Shown piece after piece: positions 1 through 8,477 of a DNA stretch of 53,797 bases. The DNA comes from Pseudoroseomonas ludipueritiae. Lineage in GTDB: Bacteria; Pseudomonadota; Alphaproteobacteria; Acetobacterales; Acetobacteraceae. The stretch is from contig NZ_JACTUZ010000017.1 in NCBI RefSeq assembly GCF_014490445.1, forward strand, positions 1 to 53,797, read 5' to 3'. The notes below the pieces were generated by a model. The model searched no databases and was not told the origin of the DNA. It worked only from the letters and a program-made list of their open reading frames with translations. The first letter of the stretch is position 1, and the number at the start of each line of letters is the position of its first letter. Made by a program: the position numbers and the translations under genes.

Positions 1-718
1 CCGGCACCACCACCGGCGGTTCTTCCGGCTCCGGTTCCTCCGGCATGCTGGGTTCGTTTGGCACCACCGGCGCTTCGCGCGGTGGTGTCTCGGGCATGGC
101 GTGCTGAGTATCCACCCCCTCCGGCGCCACCGCCGATGGCTCGGCCGGCCATTCGTGGGATGGGGTTGGCACCGTTGCGGCCTCTGATGACACAGGCCTC
201 GGCGCCACGGGCAGAGAAGGAGCAGCGGCGGGTTCAAGCCCTGCTACCGCCGCAGGAGGTTGCACGTTGATGTCCACCACCGGCGCCCCTGGCGGCGCGG
301 CATCGGGCAGCGGACCATCCGGGGGCTGCGCCATGGTGAAAGAAAGGTCCGGTGTCTCAGCGGCGGCCGGTATCCGCAGGGTCAGCAAAGGCGATGGCGC
401 GGTGGAGGATGAAGGTTCCGTCAGCGAAAGTGGCGCCGGTTGGATATGGGCATTCTCGGGCAGCGGGGCTTCCGCCGCGAGACGCGCGGCGTGGAGTGGC
501 GGCAAGCCGATGCCTTCGGCAGCCGGCATGGCGCCATGCGCTTCCGCCTGCCCCGGCACCGCTCCATCCGTGGCAATGGTGCCGCCCACCAGCGATGCGG
601 GCGCGCCGTCACCACCCTGCACCAGCATGCGTTGCACCGCGCGCAGCGCGCGCAGGGATTCCGCGTCAACCACACTGGAGTCCGGAATGGAAGGCCTGGA
701 GTCCGTCCGCTGGGCCAT
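1..718 (-). CDS. N-terminus of a Pro/Ala/Glu-rich probable type I secretion substrate (partial)
   Basis: An open frame starts at ATG 718 and runs off the left edge, giving 239 codons without a stop. The start lies 14 bases after the HlyD stop, and a purine-poor CCTCCCC precedes it. The protein begins MAQRTDSRPSIPD and then becomes low-complexity, rich in Pro, Ala, Glu and Val, ending at the edge in a run of PEEPEPEEPP-like residues. There is no signal peptide and no transmembrane segment in the visible part, as expected for a protein exported by a C-terminal type I signal. Its place as last gene of the secretion operon makes it the likely passenger, perhaps a large RTX or repeat adhesin. The diagnostic C-terminus is outside the window, so that function is inference. 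Confidence 0.6.
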   Translation of the reverse strand, partial: MAQRTDSRPSIPDSSVVDAESLRALRAVQRMLVQGGDGAPASLVGGTIATDGAVPGQAEAHGAMPAAEGIGLPPLHAARLAAEAPLPENAHIQPAPLSLTEPSSSTAPSPLLTLRIPAAAETPDLSFTMAQPPDGPLPDAAPPGAPVVDINVQPPAAVAGLEPAAAPSLPVAPRPVSSEAATVPTPSHEWPAEPSAVAPEGVDTQHAMPETPPREAPVVPNEPSMPEEPEPEEPPVVVP

Positions 719-733
719 GGGGAGGATACCTTT

Positions 734-2104
734 TCAGCGCTCGTGAAAGGACGCTGCCATTGCCGAATAGATCGGCTTCAGCAGGTATTGCAGCACCGTT
801 TTGGTACCCGTGGTGATGTCCGCCTGGACCGTCATGCCCGCCACCAGCCGCGCATGCCGCGCGTCATGGCCAAGATGCTGCTGCTCCAGCGCGATGCGCG
901 CGCGGTAATGCGGCTGCCGCTGCTCATCGAGGAAGGTGCCGGCGGAAATCCGCTCCACCCGCCCGGCAATGACGCCGAAACGCGCGTAGTCGAAAGCCTC
1001 GACCTTCACATGCACTGGCTGCCCCAGCGCGATGAAGCCGATATCGCGTGGTGTCAGCCGCACATCCGCCACCAGGGCGGCATCCAGCGGCATGATCTCG
1101 CCCACCAGCATGCCCGGTTGCAGCACCGTGCCCGGGCGATGCACCGCCATGCCGCGCAGGATGCCGGCGATAGGCGCGCGCAGCAGCGTGCGCTCCGCCC
1201 GTTCCGCCAGCCGCCGTGTGGCCTCGGCGGTTTCCGCGATCTCCAGCGCCACATGGGCGGCTTCCCGCCGCGCCTCATCGGCGGCGGTGGATTGCAGCTC
1301 GGTGACACGGGCTTCCGCCTCGGCCAGGGCGCGCTGGGCGGCGGCATGCTGGCCGCGCAGCCGGTCACGCTCGGCGGTGGCGCCCATCAGCAGCCGCCGT
1401 GCTTCCAGCACCGCCAGCCGCGTGGTCAGGCCGCTGCGTGCCAGGTCCTCGCGCGTTTCCAGTTCGCGCGCATGCAGCGCCACCTGCTGCTCCAGCGCCA
1501 CCGCCTGTCCGCGCAGGGTGGCGAGGTCGCTGCGCCGCTGCGCCACCTGCTCCCGCAGCACGGCGCGGCGATCGGCCAGGGCGCGCAGCCTGGCTTCCAG
1601 CGCCGCGCGCTGCGGCAGCAGGAAGGTGCCGGCGGGCAGCGGTGGCATGCCACGGGCATCGCCCTCGGCGGCGGCGGCCAGGCGCTGCGCCTGCATCTGC
1701 AAAGACTCCAGCCGCAGCCGCGCCTGTTCCAGTTCCGCCCGCACCGCCACGTCGTTCATGCGCAGCAGCGGCTGGCCGGCCTCCACCGTCTCGCCCTCCA
1801 GCACCAGCACCTGGGCGACAATGCCGCCTTCCAGGTGCTGCACCGGCGCCGGCGAGGCCATGGGCACGAGGTCGCCGCGCCCCACCGCCACCTCCGGCAC
1901 ACGGGTGACGGCGGCCCAGCCCAGCGCCACGGCCACCAGCAGTGCGGCGCCCAGCACCACGGCACGTTCCAGCCCATGGACACGCACTTCCTCCAGCGCC
2001 AGCACATGGCTGTCAGGGCGCGGGCGGCGGCTGGCGCGGGGCAAGAGCGGCGGCAGCGATGAGGTGGCCGGAATGGCCTCGGGCGGCGAGGAAAGCGGCA
2101 TCAT
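734..2104 (-). CDS. HlyD-family type I secretion periplasmic adaptor
   Basis: Membrane fusion protein of 456 residues that should link the inner-membrane ABC exporter to an outer-membrane TolC-like channel (not in this window). The sequence shows a cytoplasmic N-terminus, one transmembrane helix near residues 47-66, a lipoyl-type segment (QHLEGGIVAQVLV and EGETVEAGQPLL), a long Ala/Glu/Arg/Leu-rich coiled coil around residues 115-300, then a second lipoyl half and beta-barrel (RAPIAGILRGM, GEIMPL) typical of HlyD/LapC adaptors. Its ATG overlaps the stop of the upstream ABC gene as ATGA, so the two are probably translationally coupled. Family assignment is secure; the substrate is not known. 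Confidence 0.93.
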   Translation of the reverse strand: MMPLSSPPEAIPATSSLPPLLPRASRRPRPDSHVLALEEVRVHGLERAVVLGAALLVAVALGWAAVTRVPEVAVGRGDLVPMASPAPVQHLEGGIVAQVLVLEGETVEAGQPLLRMNDVAVRAELEQARLRLESLQMQAQRLAAAAEGDARGMPPLPAGTFLLPQRAALEARLRALADRRAVLREQVAQRRSDLATLRGQAVALEQQVALHARELETREDLARSGLTTRLAVLEARRLLMGATAERDRLRGQHAAAQRALAEAEARVTELQSTAADEARREAAHVALEIAETAEATRRLAERAERTLLRAPIAGILRGMAVHRPGTVLQPGMLVGEIMPLDAALVADVRLTPRDIGFIALGQPVHVKVEAFDYARFGVIAGRVERISAGTFLDEQRQPHYRARIALEQQHLGHDARHARLVAGMTVQADITTGTKTVLQYLLKPIYSAMAASFHER

Positions 2105-4251
2105 CCGGCTCCGCGCGGGTTGAAGACCGGCCTGCGCGTCACGCGCGGCGTGTTCAGCGGGATCGGCGCGGGTTGCTCCACCTCCTCCACCTGCCCGTCC
2201 CGCACGCGCAGCACGCGGTCGGCCAGCCGCATATGGCTGGGGCGGTGGGTGGCCATCAGGATGGTGCAGCGGCCCCGGCGGGCGGCGATGACATCGGTGA
2301 AGGCCTTGGCGCAGGCATCGTCGAGGCCCGCCACCGGCTCATCCAGCAGCAGGATCGGCGCATCGCGCAGCAGCGCGCCGGCCAGGGCGATGCGCAGCAG
2401 GATGGAGCGCGGCAGATGGCCGCTGTGGTTATCGCCGACACGGGTGTCGAAACCCTCCGGCAGCGTCTCGATCGCCTCCAGCACCCCGGCCTCGGCGGCG
2501 GCCTGGCGCAACGCGGCATCGGAAGCGGTGGGATGCGCCAGCCGCAGGTTCTGCGCCACCGTGCCATAGAGCAGCTCCGGCTTCTGCGGCACCCAGCCGA
2601 TGCTGCGGCGGAGCACGGCGGGGTCGAAGGCGCGCACGTCATGCCCGTCGATCCGCACCACGCCGCCCTGTGGCCGGTAGAGCCCGGCCACCAGCAGCAG
2701 CAGGCTGGACTTGCCCGCGCCCTCGGCGCCGATCACCGCCACCACCTCGCCCGGGCGGATGGTGAAGGAGGCGCCGGCCAGCACCGGCTCGGCCTGTTGC
2801 AGATAGCGCAACGTGACACGGTGGAAGACGATGGCACCCCGCTCCGGCGGCGCCATGCGCGCTTCCAGCAGGCTGGGGCGTTCGCTTTCCAGCGTCATCA
2901 GCCCATCCACCTGGCGGATCGAGGCCTGGGTCTGCTCCCAGCGGGAGAGCATGGTGAAGCCGGTCTGCAAGGGCCCCAGCACGCGCCAGATCAGCATCAT
3001 GCCGGCGATCAGCGCCCCCGCGCTCATGGCGCCGGAAAAGACCGCCAGCACCCCTGTCACCGCCGCCGCGAGGCCGGAGAGCGTCACCAGCGCCTGGCTG
3101 GCCACCAGCACGGCGCCGGAGACGGTGCCGGCATGGGCGGAAGCCATGGCGGCCGTGGCGGCGGCGGCGGCGTAGCGCTCGATCCAGCGTTCCTCCGCGC
3201 CCGCGAGCTTGAGGGTGCGGGCCGCTTCCAGCGCCTCCACCGCCAGGGCCTCCCGCGCCTGGGTGGCGCGCGCGGCGCCGGCGATGGCGCGGCGCAAGGC
3301 GGGGCGGGAGATGAGGAAGAGCAGCGCGAAGCCCAGCACTGTGCCGAGCGGCACCAGCGCGATCCAGCCGCCCAGGGCCAGCATCAGCAGCATCACCAGC
3401 AACGTGAAGGGCAGGTCCAGCACCGCGACGGCGAAGCTGCCTGTCAGGAACTCGCGGATGGTGGCGAAGTCGCGCAGCCGCGAGACCTGGGAGGCCGTGC
3501 CGGCGCGCTCCACCAGCGCCGTCGGCAGCGACATCAGTTGCGTGAAGACGGCATTGGAGACCAGCCGGTCCAGCCGCTCCCCGATGCGCAGCAGGGCACG
3601 CTGGCGGATGCCACGGAAGGCGAGCTCCATCAGCACCGCCGCCGCCACGCCCAGCGCCAGCATCGGCAACGTGCCGGGGCTGTGGCCGGCGATGACGGTG
3701 TCGAAGACCGCCATGGTGAAAGCCGGCACCGCCAGCCCCAGCAGCGCCATCAGCCCGCTGATGCCCAGCAGCGCCGGCAGGTCGCCGTGGAAGCGCCGTG
3801 CCAGGCCGGCGAACCAGTTCTGGCGCGGCGGCACTTCCGGCAGCGGCACCGGCCGCAGCAGGGCGCCACGCAGGCTTTCCGCCGAGCAGGGCACCGCCTG
3901 GCCCGAGGCACCGTCGAGGCGCAGCACCTGGCCCTGCTCATTGGCATAAACCACGGCGGCGGGCTGGCCGGGCGGCAGCAGGATGGCCGGCAGCAGGCGC
4001 GGGTCCAGCCCGCCGCGCCGCAGCCGCTCCAGCCGTGTCGGATAGCCCAGCAGCGCCAGGGTGTTGCGCAGGTCGGTGAGGTCGATCTCCGGCTTGGCAT
4101 GCGGCAGCGCCGCCAGCAGGTCGTCGGCGCCACCGGTCCATTCCAGCACCCAGAGCATCGCCGTCAGGCAGCGCGCCAGATCGGAAGGCGCCAGCAGCGC
4201 CTCCGGCAGCGCCAGCGGCCGGCGCGGGCGCTCATCCCCCAGCAGGCTCAT
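2101..4251 (-). CDS. Type I secretion ABC ATPase/permease with C39-like domain and non-canonical signature
   Basis: Exporter of 716 residues. Residues 20-135 resemble the C39-like domain of HlyB/LapB proteins and have no peptidase-type cysteine motif. Residues 155-440 form the six-helix membrane domain and residues 465-690 the nucleotide-binding domain. Walker A is intact (GAEGAGKSS, K514), as are the Q-loop (Q556), Walker B (LLLDEP, D637/E638), D-loop and H-loop (H669). The signature loop, normally LSGGQ, reads LPRSI (613-617). The start overlaps the stop of the upstream ABC gene as ATGA. In Vibrio MARTX secretion, RtxB and RtxE are two different ABC proteins serving one system; a heterodimer with the neighbouring ABC protein is the natural inference here. 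Confidence 0.92.
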   Translation of the reverse strand: MSLLGDERPRRPLALPEALLAPSDLARCLTAMLWVLEWTGGADDLLAALPHAKPEIDLTDLRNTLALLGYPTRLERLRRGGLDPRLLPAILLPPGQPAAVVYANEQGQVLRLDGASGQAVPCSAESLRGALLRPVPLPEVPPRQNWFAGLARRFHGDLPALLGISGLMALLGLAVPAFTMAVFDTVIAGHSPGTLPMLALGVAAAVLMELAFRGIRQRALLRIGERLDRLVSNAVFTQLMSLPTALVERAGTASQVSRLRDFATIREFLTGSFAVAVLDLPFTLLVMLLMLALGGWIALVPLGTVLGFALLFLISRPALRRAIAGAARATQAREALAVEALEAARTLKLAGAEERWIERYAAAAATAAMASAHAGTVSGAVLVASQALVTLSGLAAAVTGVLAVFSGAMSAGALIAGMMLIWRVLGPLQTGFTMLSRWEQTQASIRQVDGLMTLESERPSLLEARMAPPERGAIVFHRVTLRYLQQAEPVLAGASFTIRPGEVVAVIGAEGAGKSSLLLLVAGLYRPQGGVVRIDGHDVRAFDPAVLRRSIGWVPQKPELLYGTVAQNLRLAHPTASDAALRQAAAEAGVLEAIETLPEGFDTRVGDNHSGHLPRSILLRIALAGALLRDAPILLLDEPVAGLDDACAKAFTDVIAARRGRCTILMATHRPSHMRLADRVLRVRDGQVEEVEQPAPIPLNTPRVTRRPVFNPRGAG

Positions 4252-5960
4252 CGCGGGGGTTCCGCCGCCGCCTGAAGGCGGCCGTCGCGGATCTCCAGCA
4301 CACGGTCCGCGACGCCGAGGACCGAGCGGCGGTGCGTGACGATCGCCACCGTCACATTGCCGCGTAGCGCCGCCAGCAGCCGCGCCAGGCGCAGGTCGCC
4401 ATCCGTGTCGATCTGCGTGGTGACATCGTCCAGCAGCAGGATGCGCGGCTTCTCGACCAGCGCCCGCACCACGCCGATGCGCTGCACCGCGCCGCGCGGC
4501 AGCGGCATGGCGGCGATCCCCACCTGCGTGTGCCAGCCGCCTGGCAGCAGCGAGGCCACATGGTCCAGCCCCAGCTCCGCCGCCAGCCGCAGCGCCGTGC
4601 CTTCCAGATGCGACTGGTGCAGCGTCAGGTTCTGCAGCAGCGTGCCGCGCACCAGCGCCACATCCGGCGGCACCAGCGCGACCAGGCGGCGCACCGGGCC
4701 GATATCGGCCCGCGCGAGGTCCTGGCCATCGATCAGCACGCTGCCCTCGTCCGGCCGCAGGTCGCCCGCCATCAGCCGCAGCAGACTGGAACGGCCGGAA
4801 CCATTGGCGCCGGTGATGCCCAGGACCTCGCCAGCGCGCAGGTCCAGTGTCAGCCGGTCGAACAGCCAGCCGCGATGGCCGGGCGTGCGGAAGCGCAGCT
4901 CTCGCAGTTGCACCGCGCCCTGGCCGAGTTCCAGCGCCGGGCGGCCGGGCCGGCGCTCCTGCGGCAGGGCGGCGATCTCGGCCACGCGGCGGCGGCTTTC
5001 CGCCAGGGATTGCAGGCGGGACCAGAGCGCGATGCCGCCCAGCAGCGGCTGCATGGTGCGGCCCACCAGCATGGTGCAGGCGCCCAGGCCGCCGACGCTG
5101 AGCTGCCCCGCCAGCACCATCTGGCAGCCGAAGGCGGCGACGCCGACCGTGGCCGCCTGGGCCAGCAACAGCCCGCCTTCCTGGCCCGCCCAGGTCGCCT
5201 TCCCCAGCGCGCGGCGAAGCTGGGCGGAGCCGTTCTGCAACCGCTCATAGCGGCGCTCCAGCAAGGGCTCGGCGCCCAGGATCTTCATGGCGTTGATGCC
5301 ATGCAGGGTGTCGAAGAGGAAGTTGAAGCGGCGTTCCTCGGCCAGGGCCAGCGCCTGGGCGGCGCCGCGCACCCGCCGTCCGGTCAGGGCCGCCAGCAGC
5401 GCGATGCCCGCCAGCAGCGCCACCGGCACCAGCACCAGCGGCCCGGCGAGATACCACATGCCCAGCAGGTAGAGCAGCGCGAAAGGCAGGTCGAGCATCG
5501 CCTGCAAGGCGGGGCCGGACCAGGCATCGCGCAGCGTGCCGATGGCGGAAAGCCGCTCCACGTAATAGCCGTTGCCGTGTGCTTCCAGCCCGGCCAGCGG
5601 CGCATTGAGCAGGCGCTGCATGGCCTGCCGGTGCGTCCGCGCCTCCGATGTGGCGGCGACGCGTGCCAGGATACGACTGCGGACATGCCGCAGCACCGCT
5701 TCCAGCAGGATGGCGGAAGCCACCGCCAGCGCCAGCATCGTCAGCGTGTCCACCGCCAAGTTCGGCAGCACGCGGTCATAGACCTGCAGCAGCATCACCG
5801 GCAGCGCCAGCGCCAGCAGCGCCACCAGCAGCGTCGCCAGCGCCACCGGCAGCAGAAAGGCGGCGCCGAAGCGGCGGATGACGCTGCCGATGGGGCGCGT
5901 CAGCCACAGGTCGGGCCCGGTATCCGGCGCGGTGCGCGACGGGAGCGTGACATCGGACAT
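4248..5960 (-). CDS. Second type I secretion ABC protein, degenerate ATPase
   Basis: ABC exporter half of 570 residues with no C39-like domain: membrane helices at about residues 30-315, nucleotide-binding domain at about 345-565. Several ATPase residues deviate. Walker A is GANGSGRSS, with Arg390 in place of the lysine. The Q-loop glutamine is Pro432. The signature is LPRGA (487-491) instead of LSGGQ. Walker B is LLLDDV, with Asp512 where the catalytic Glu should be. The H-loop histidine (H543) is kept. It is the first gene of the secretion operon, starts at ATG 5960 after GAGG, and is ATGA-coupled to the C39-like partner. It is probably the non-catalytic or regulatory half of a heterodimer (inference). 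Confidence 0.88.
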   Translation of the reverse strand: MSDVTLPSRTAPDTGPDLWLTRPIGSVIRRFGAAFLLPVALATLLVALLALALPVMLLQVYDRVLPNLAVDTLTMLALAVASAILLEAVLRHVRSRILARVAATSEARTHRQAMQRLLNAPLAGLEAHGNGYYVERLSAIGTLRDAWSGPALQAMLDLPFALLYLLGMWYLAGPLVLVPVALLAGIALLAALTGRRVRGAAQALALAEERRFNFLFDTLHGINAMKILGAEPLLERRYERLQNGSAQLRRALGKATWAGQEGGLLLAQAATVGVAAFGCQMVLAGQLSVGGLGACTMLVGRTMQPLLGGIALWSRLQSLAESRRRVAEIAALPQERRPGRPALELGQGAVQLRELRFRTPGHRGWLFDRLTLDLRAGEVLGITGANGSGRSSLLRLMAGDLRPDEGSVLIDGQDLARADIGPVRRLVALVPPDVALVRGTLLQNLTLHQSHLEGTALRLAAELGLDHVASLLPGGWHTQVGIAAMPLPRGAVQRIGVVRALVEKPRILLLDDVTTQIDTDGDLRLARLLAALRGNVTVAIVTHRRSVLGVADRVLEIRDGRLQAAAEPPR

Positions 5961-6117
5961 GCCTCGGACACCTGATCGTTGAACCAGGGCTTCTTCAAAG
6001 CATCCGCATCATTAACGGCGCATGAAGAGGATCACAGGTTCCAAGGCCTGGAAGCATGCAACTTCCGCCGCCCGCGCCGCGTCAGACTTGTTTTGCAGGT
6101 TATTGGGAGCGCAGGCG

Positions 6118-8451
6118 ATGGCACAGGAAGACGGCACCGTCCATTACGACGGCCCATCCGGCGGCTGGGGCTCGTTGCGCGGCATTTCCAGTGTCTTCGG
6201 CAAGGAATGGGCTACCCCGCTGGCGATCGAGACGCTGATGCGCCAGAACAAGCCGGGCGGCTTCATGTGCGTCTCCTGTTCCTGGGCCAAGCCGGCCAGC
6301 CCGCACCAGTTCGAGTTCTGCGAGAATGGCGCCAAGGCCACGCTCTGGGACCTGACCAGCCGCCGCTGTACGCCAGACTTCTTCGCCCAGCACACGCTGG
6401 CCGAGTTACGCGGCTGGAAGGACTACGACCTGGAGCAGCAGGGGCGGCTGACCCACCCCCTGCGCTATGATGCCGCCACGGACCGTTACCTGCCCTGCGG
6501 CTGGGACGAGGCCTTCCATGCCATCGGCCGGGAACTGCGCGCGCTGGACCCGAAATCGGCGGTTTTCTATTCCTCCGGCCGCGCCAGCCTGGAGACCTCC
6601 TATCTCTACGCGCTCTTCGCTCGCCTCTACGGGCACAACAACCTGCCCGATAGTTCCAACATGTGCCATGAGACCACCTCGGTGGCCCTGAAGCAGGTGA
6701 TTGGCGCCAGCGTCGGCACCGTCGTCTTCGACGACCTCTCCAGTTGCGACTGCATGTTCTTCTTCGGCCAGAATACCGGCTCCAACAGCCCGCGCTTCCT
6801 GCATCCGCTACAGGAGGCCGCCAAGCGGGGCGTGAAGATCATCACCTTCAACCCGGTGCGGGAGAAGGGGCTGGAAACCTTCACCAACCCGCAGAACCCG
6901 CTGGAGATGCTGACCGGCAAGGAAACGCGGATCAGCAGCCAGTATCACCAGGTCCGGCCCGGCGGCGACATCGCGGTGCTGATGGGCCTCTGCAAGCATG
7001 TCTTCGCCGCCGATGACGCGGCGCAAAAGAAGGGCCGCCGCGTGCTGGACGCGGATTTCCTTCAGAGCCACACCCGTGGCCTCGCCGCCTTCGAGGCGCA
7101 GGTGCGCGCCATGCCCTGGTCCGAGATCGTGGCGCAGTCGGGCCTGACGCGGGAAGCCATCGAGGGCGCGGCACAGGTCTATGTGGAATCCGACCGCACC
7201 ATCGGCATCTATGGCATGGGCCTGACCCAGCACGCCCATGGCTTCGAGAATATCGCCATGCTGGTGAACCTGCTGCTGCTCAAGGGCAATATCGGCCGCG
7301 ACGGCACCGGCATCTCCCCCGTGCGGGGCCATTCCAACGTGCAGGGGCAGCGCACCGTCGGCATTTCGGAGAAGCCGGAGCTGGTGCCGCTCGACAAGTT
7401 GGCCAAGCAGTTCGGCTTCAAGCCGCCGCGCGACAAGGGCCTGAACACGGTGGAAACCTGCGAGGGCATCCTCTCGGGCAAGGTGCGCGCCTTTATCGGC
7501 CTCGGCGGCAATTTCGTCCGCGCCATTCCGGAGCGCGACCGGATGGAGCAGGCCTGGACGCGGATGCGCCTGACGGTGCAGGTGGCTACCAAGCTCAACC
7601 GCAGCCATCTGGTGCATGGCGAGGTGGCCTATCTGCTGCCCTGCCTCAGCCGTGCCGAGGAGGATATCCAGGCCAGCGGTCCGCAAGCCGTCAGCATGGA
7701 GGATACCTTCAGCTGCATCCATGGCTCGGTCGCGCGGCGCAAGCCGGCCAGCGAGCATCTGCGCTCAGAGGTTGCCATCGTCGCCGGCATGGCCAAGGCG
7801 ACGCTGCCGCTGAACAACAAGGTGCCTTGGGACGACTGGGTGCGCGACTACGCGCTGATCCGCGACCAGATCGCGGAAACCTATCCGGATGAGTTCCGTG
7901 ACTTCAACAAGCGCCTCTTCACGCCCGGCGGCTTCTACCGCGGCAATTCGGCGCGGGAGCGGATCTGGAAGACCAAGTCCGGCAAGGCCGAGTTCACTGC
8001 GCCCAAGACCATGTCGGCCACCGGCTTCGAGGATGCGCCCGGCCGCTTCCGCCTCATCACCATGCGCAGCAACGACCAGTTCAACACCACCATCTACGGC
8101 TACAGCGACCGGCTGCGCGGCATCGAGGGCACGCGGGACGTGCTGCTGATGAACCCGGGCGACATCCAGCGCGCGGGCCTGCGGGAAGGGCAGGTCGTCT
8201 CGCTGCTCAGCGATGCGGAGGATGGCGTGGACCGCCGCGTCCACGGGCTGGTGGTCACGCCCTTCTCGCTGCCGGATGGCTGCATCGGCGGCTATTACCC
8301 GGAAATGAACCCGCTCATTCCCCTGTCGCACCACGACGAGCAATCGAAGACGCCGGCGGCGAAATCGGTGCCGGTGCGGATCAGGGCGGAGGATGGCATC
8401 CTCCGCGCGCCCCTGCGGGAGCCGCCGGGTCACAGCACCCGCCCGGCCTGA
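6118..8451 (+). CDS. FdhF/YdeP-family molybdopterin oxidoreductase
   Basis: Protein of 777 residues from the ATG at 6118, chosen because GGGAG lies 8 bases upstream and the N-terminus (HYDGPSGGWGSL) then aligns with the YdeP start. An ATG at 6022 in the same frame is possible but has no ribosome site. Recognisable blocks are the cysteine region (C51, C54 and C68, in CVSCSW and FCENG), SSGRASLET, SNMCHE, GQNTGSN, NPVREKGLE, the cofactor segment RGHSNVQGQRTVG, and a C-terminal molybdopterin-dinucleotide domain (NDQFNTTIYGYSDRLRG). The family resembles formate dehydrogenase alpha subunits, but the physiological reaction of YdeP proteins is poorly defined; acid-stress roles are reported in enterobacteria. 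It is transcribed away from the secretion operon. Confidence 0.9.
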   Translation: MAQEDGTVHYDGPSGGWGSLRGISSVFGKEWATPLAIETLMRQNKPGGFMCVSCSWAKPASPHQFEFCENGAKATLWDLTSRRCTPDFFAQHTLAELRGWKDYDLEQQGRLTHPLRYDAATDRYLPCGWDEAFHAIGRELRALDPKSAVFYSSGRASLETSYLYALFARLYGHNNLPDSSNMCHETTSVALKQVIGASVGTVVFDDLSSCDCMFFFGQNTGSNSPRFLHPLQEAAKRGVKIITFNPVREKGLETFTNPQNPLEMLTGKETRISSQYHQVRPGGDIAVLMGLCKHVFAADDAAQKKGRRVLDADFLQSHTRGLAAFEAQVRAMPWSEIVAQSGLTREAIEGAAQVYVESDRTIGIYGMGLTQHAHGFENIAMLVNLLLLKGNIGRDGTGISPVRGHSNVQGQRTVGISEKPELVPLDKLAKQFGFKPPRDKGLNTVETCEGILSGKVRAFIGLGGNFVRAIPERDRMEQAWTRMRLTVQVATKLNRSHLVHGEVAYLLPCLSRAEEDIQASGPQAVSMEDTFSCIHGSVARRKPASEHLRSEVAIVAGMAKATLPLNNKVPWDDWVRDYALIRDQIAETYPDEFRDFNKRLFTPGGFYRGNSARERIWKTKSGKAEFTAPKTMSATGFEDAPGRFRLITMRSNDQFNTTIYGYSDRLRGIEGTRDVLLMNPGDIQRAGLREGQVVSLLSDAEDGVDRRVHGLVVTPFSLPDGCIGGYYPEMNPLIPLSHHDEQSKTPAAKSVPVRIRAEDGILRAPLREPPGHSTRPA

Positions 8452-8462
8452 GGGGCGGGTGC
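8435..8462. terminator. Terminator-like hairpin over the oxidoreductase stop codon
   Basis: A perfect 10-base stem (8435-8444 GCACCCGCCC with 8453-8462) encloses an 8-base loop that contains the TGA stop of the YdeP-family gene. It sits between two convergent genes, so it could end transcription from both sides. There is no T-run, as is common in very GC-rich genomes. Confidence 0.55.
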
Positions 8463-8477
8463 CGGGCCCGCCCGGCC

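Noticed and set aside
440-5975. Long plus-strand frames opposite the secretion operon (for example 440-2062, 1942-4275 and 4530-5975).
   Set aside because: Their products are Gln/His/Arg/Gly-rich low-complexity shadows of GC-rich genes; the minus-strand frames carry clear HlyD and ABC motifs.
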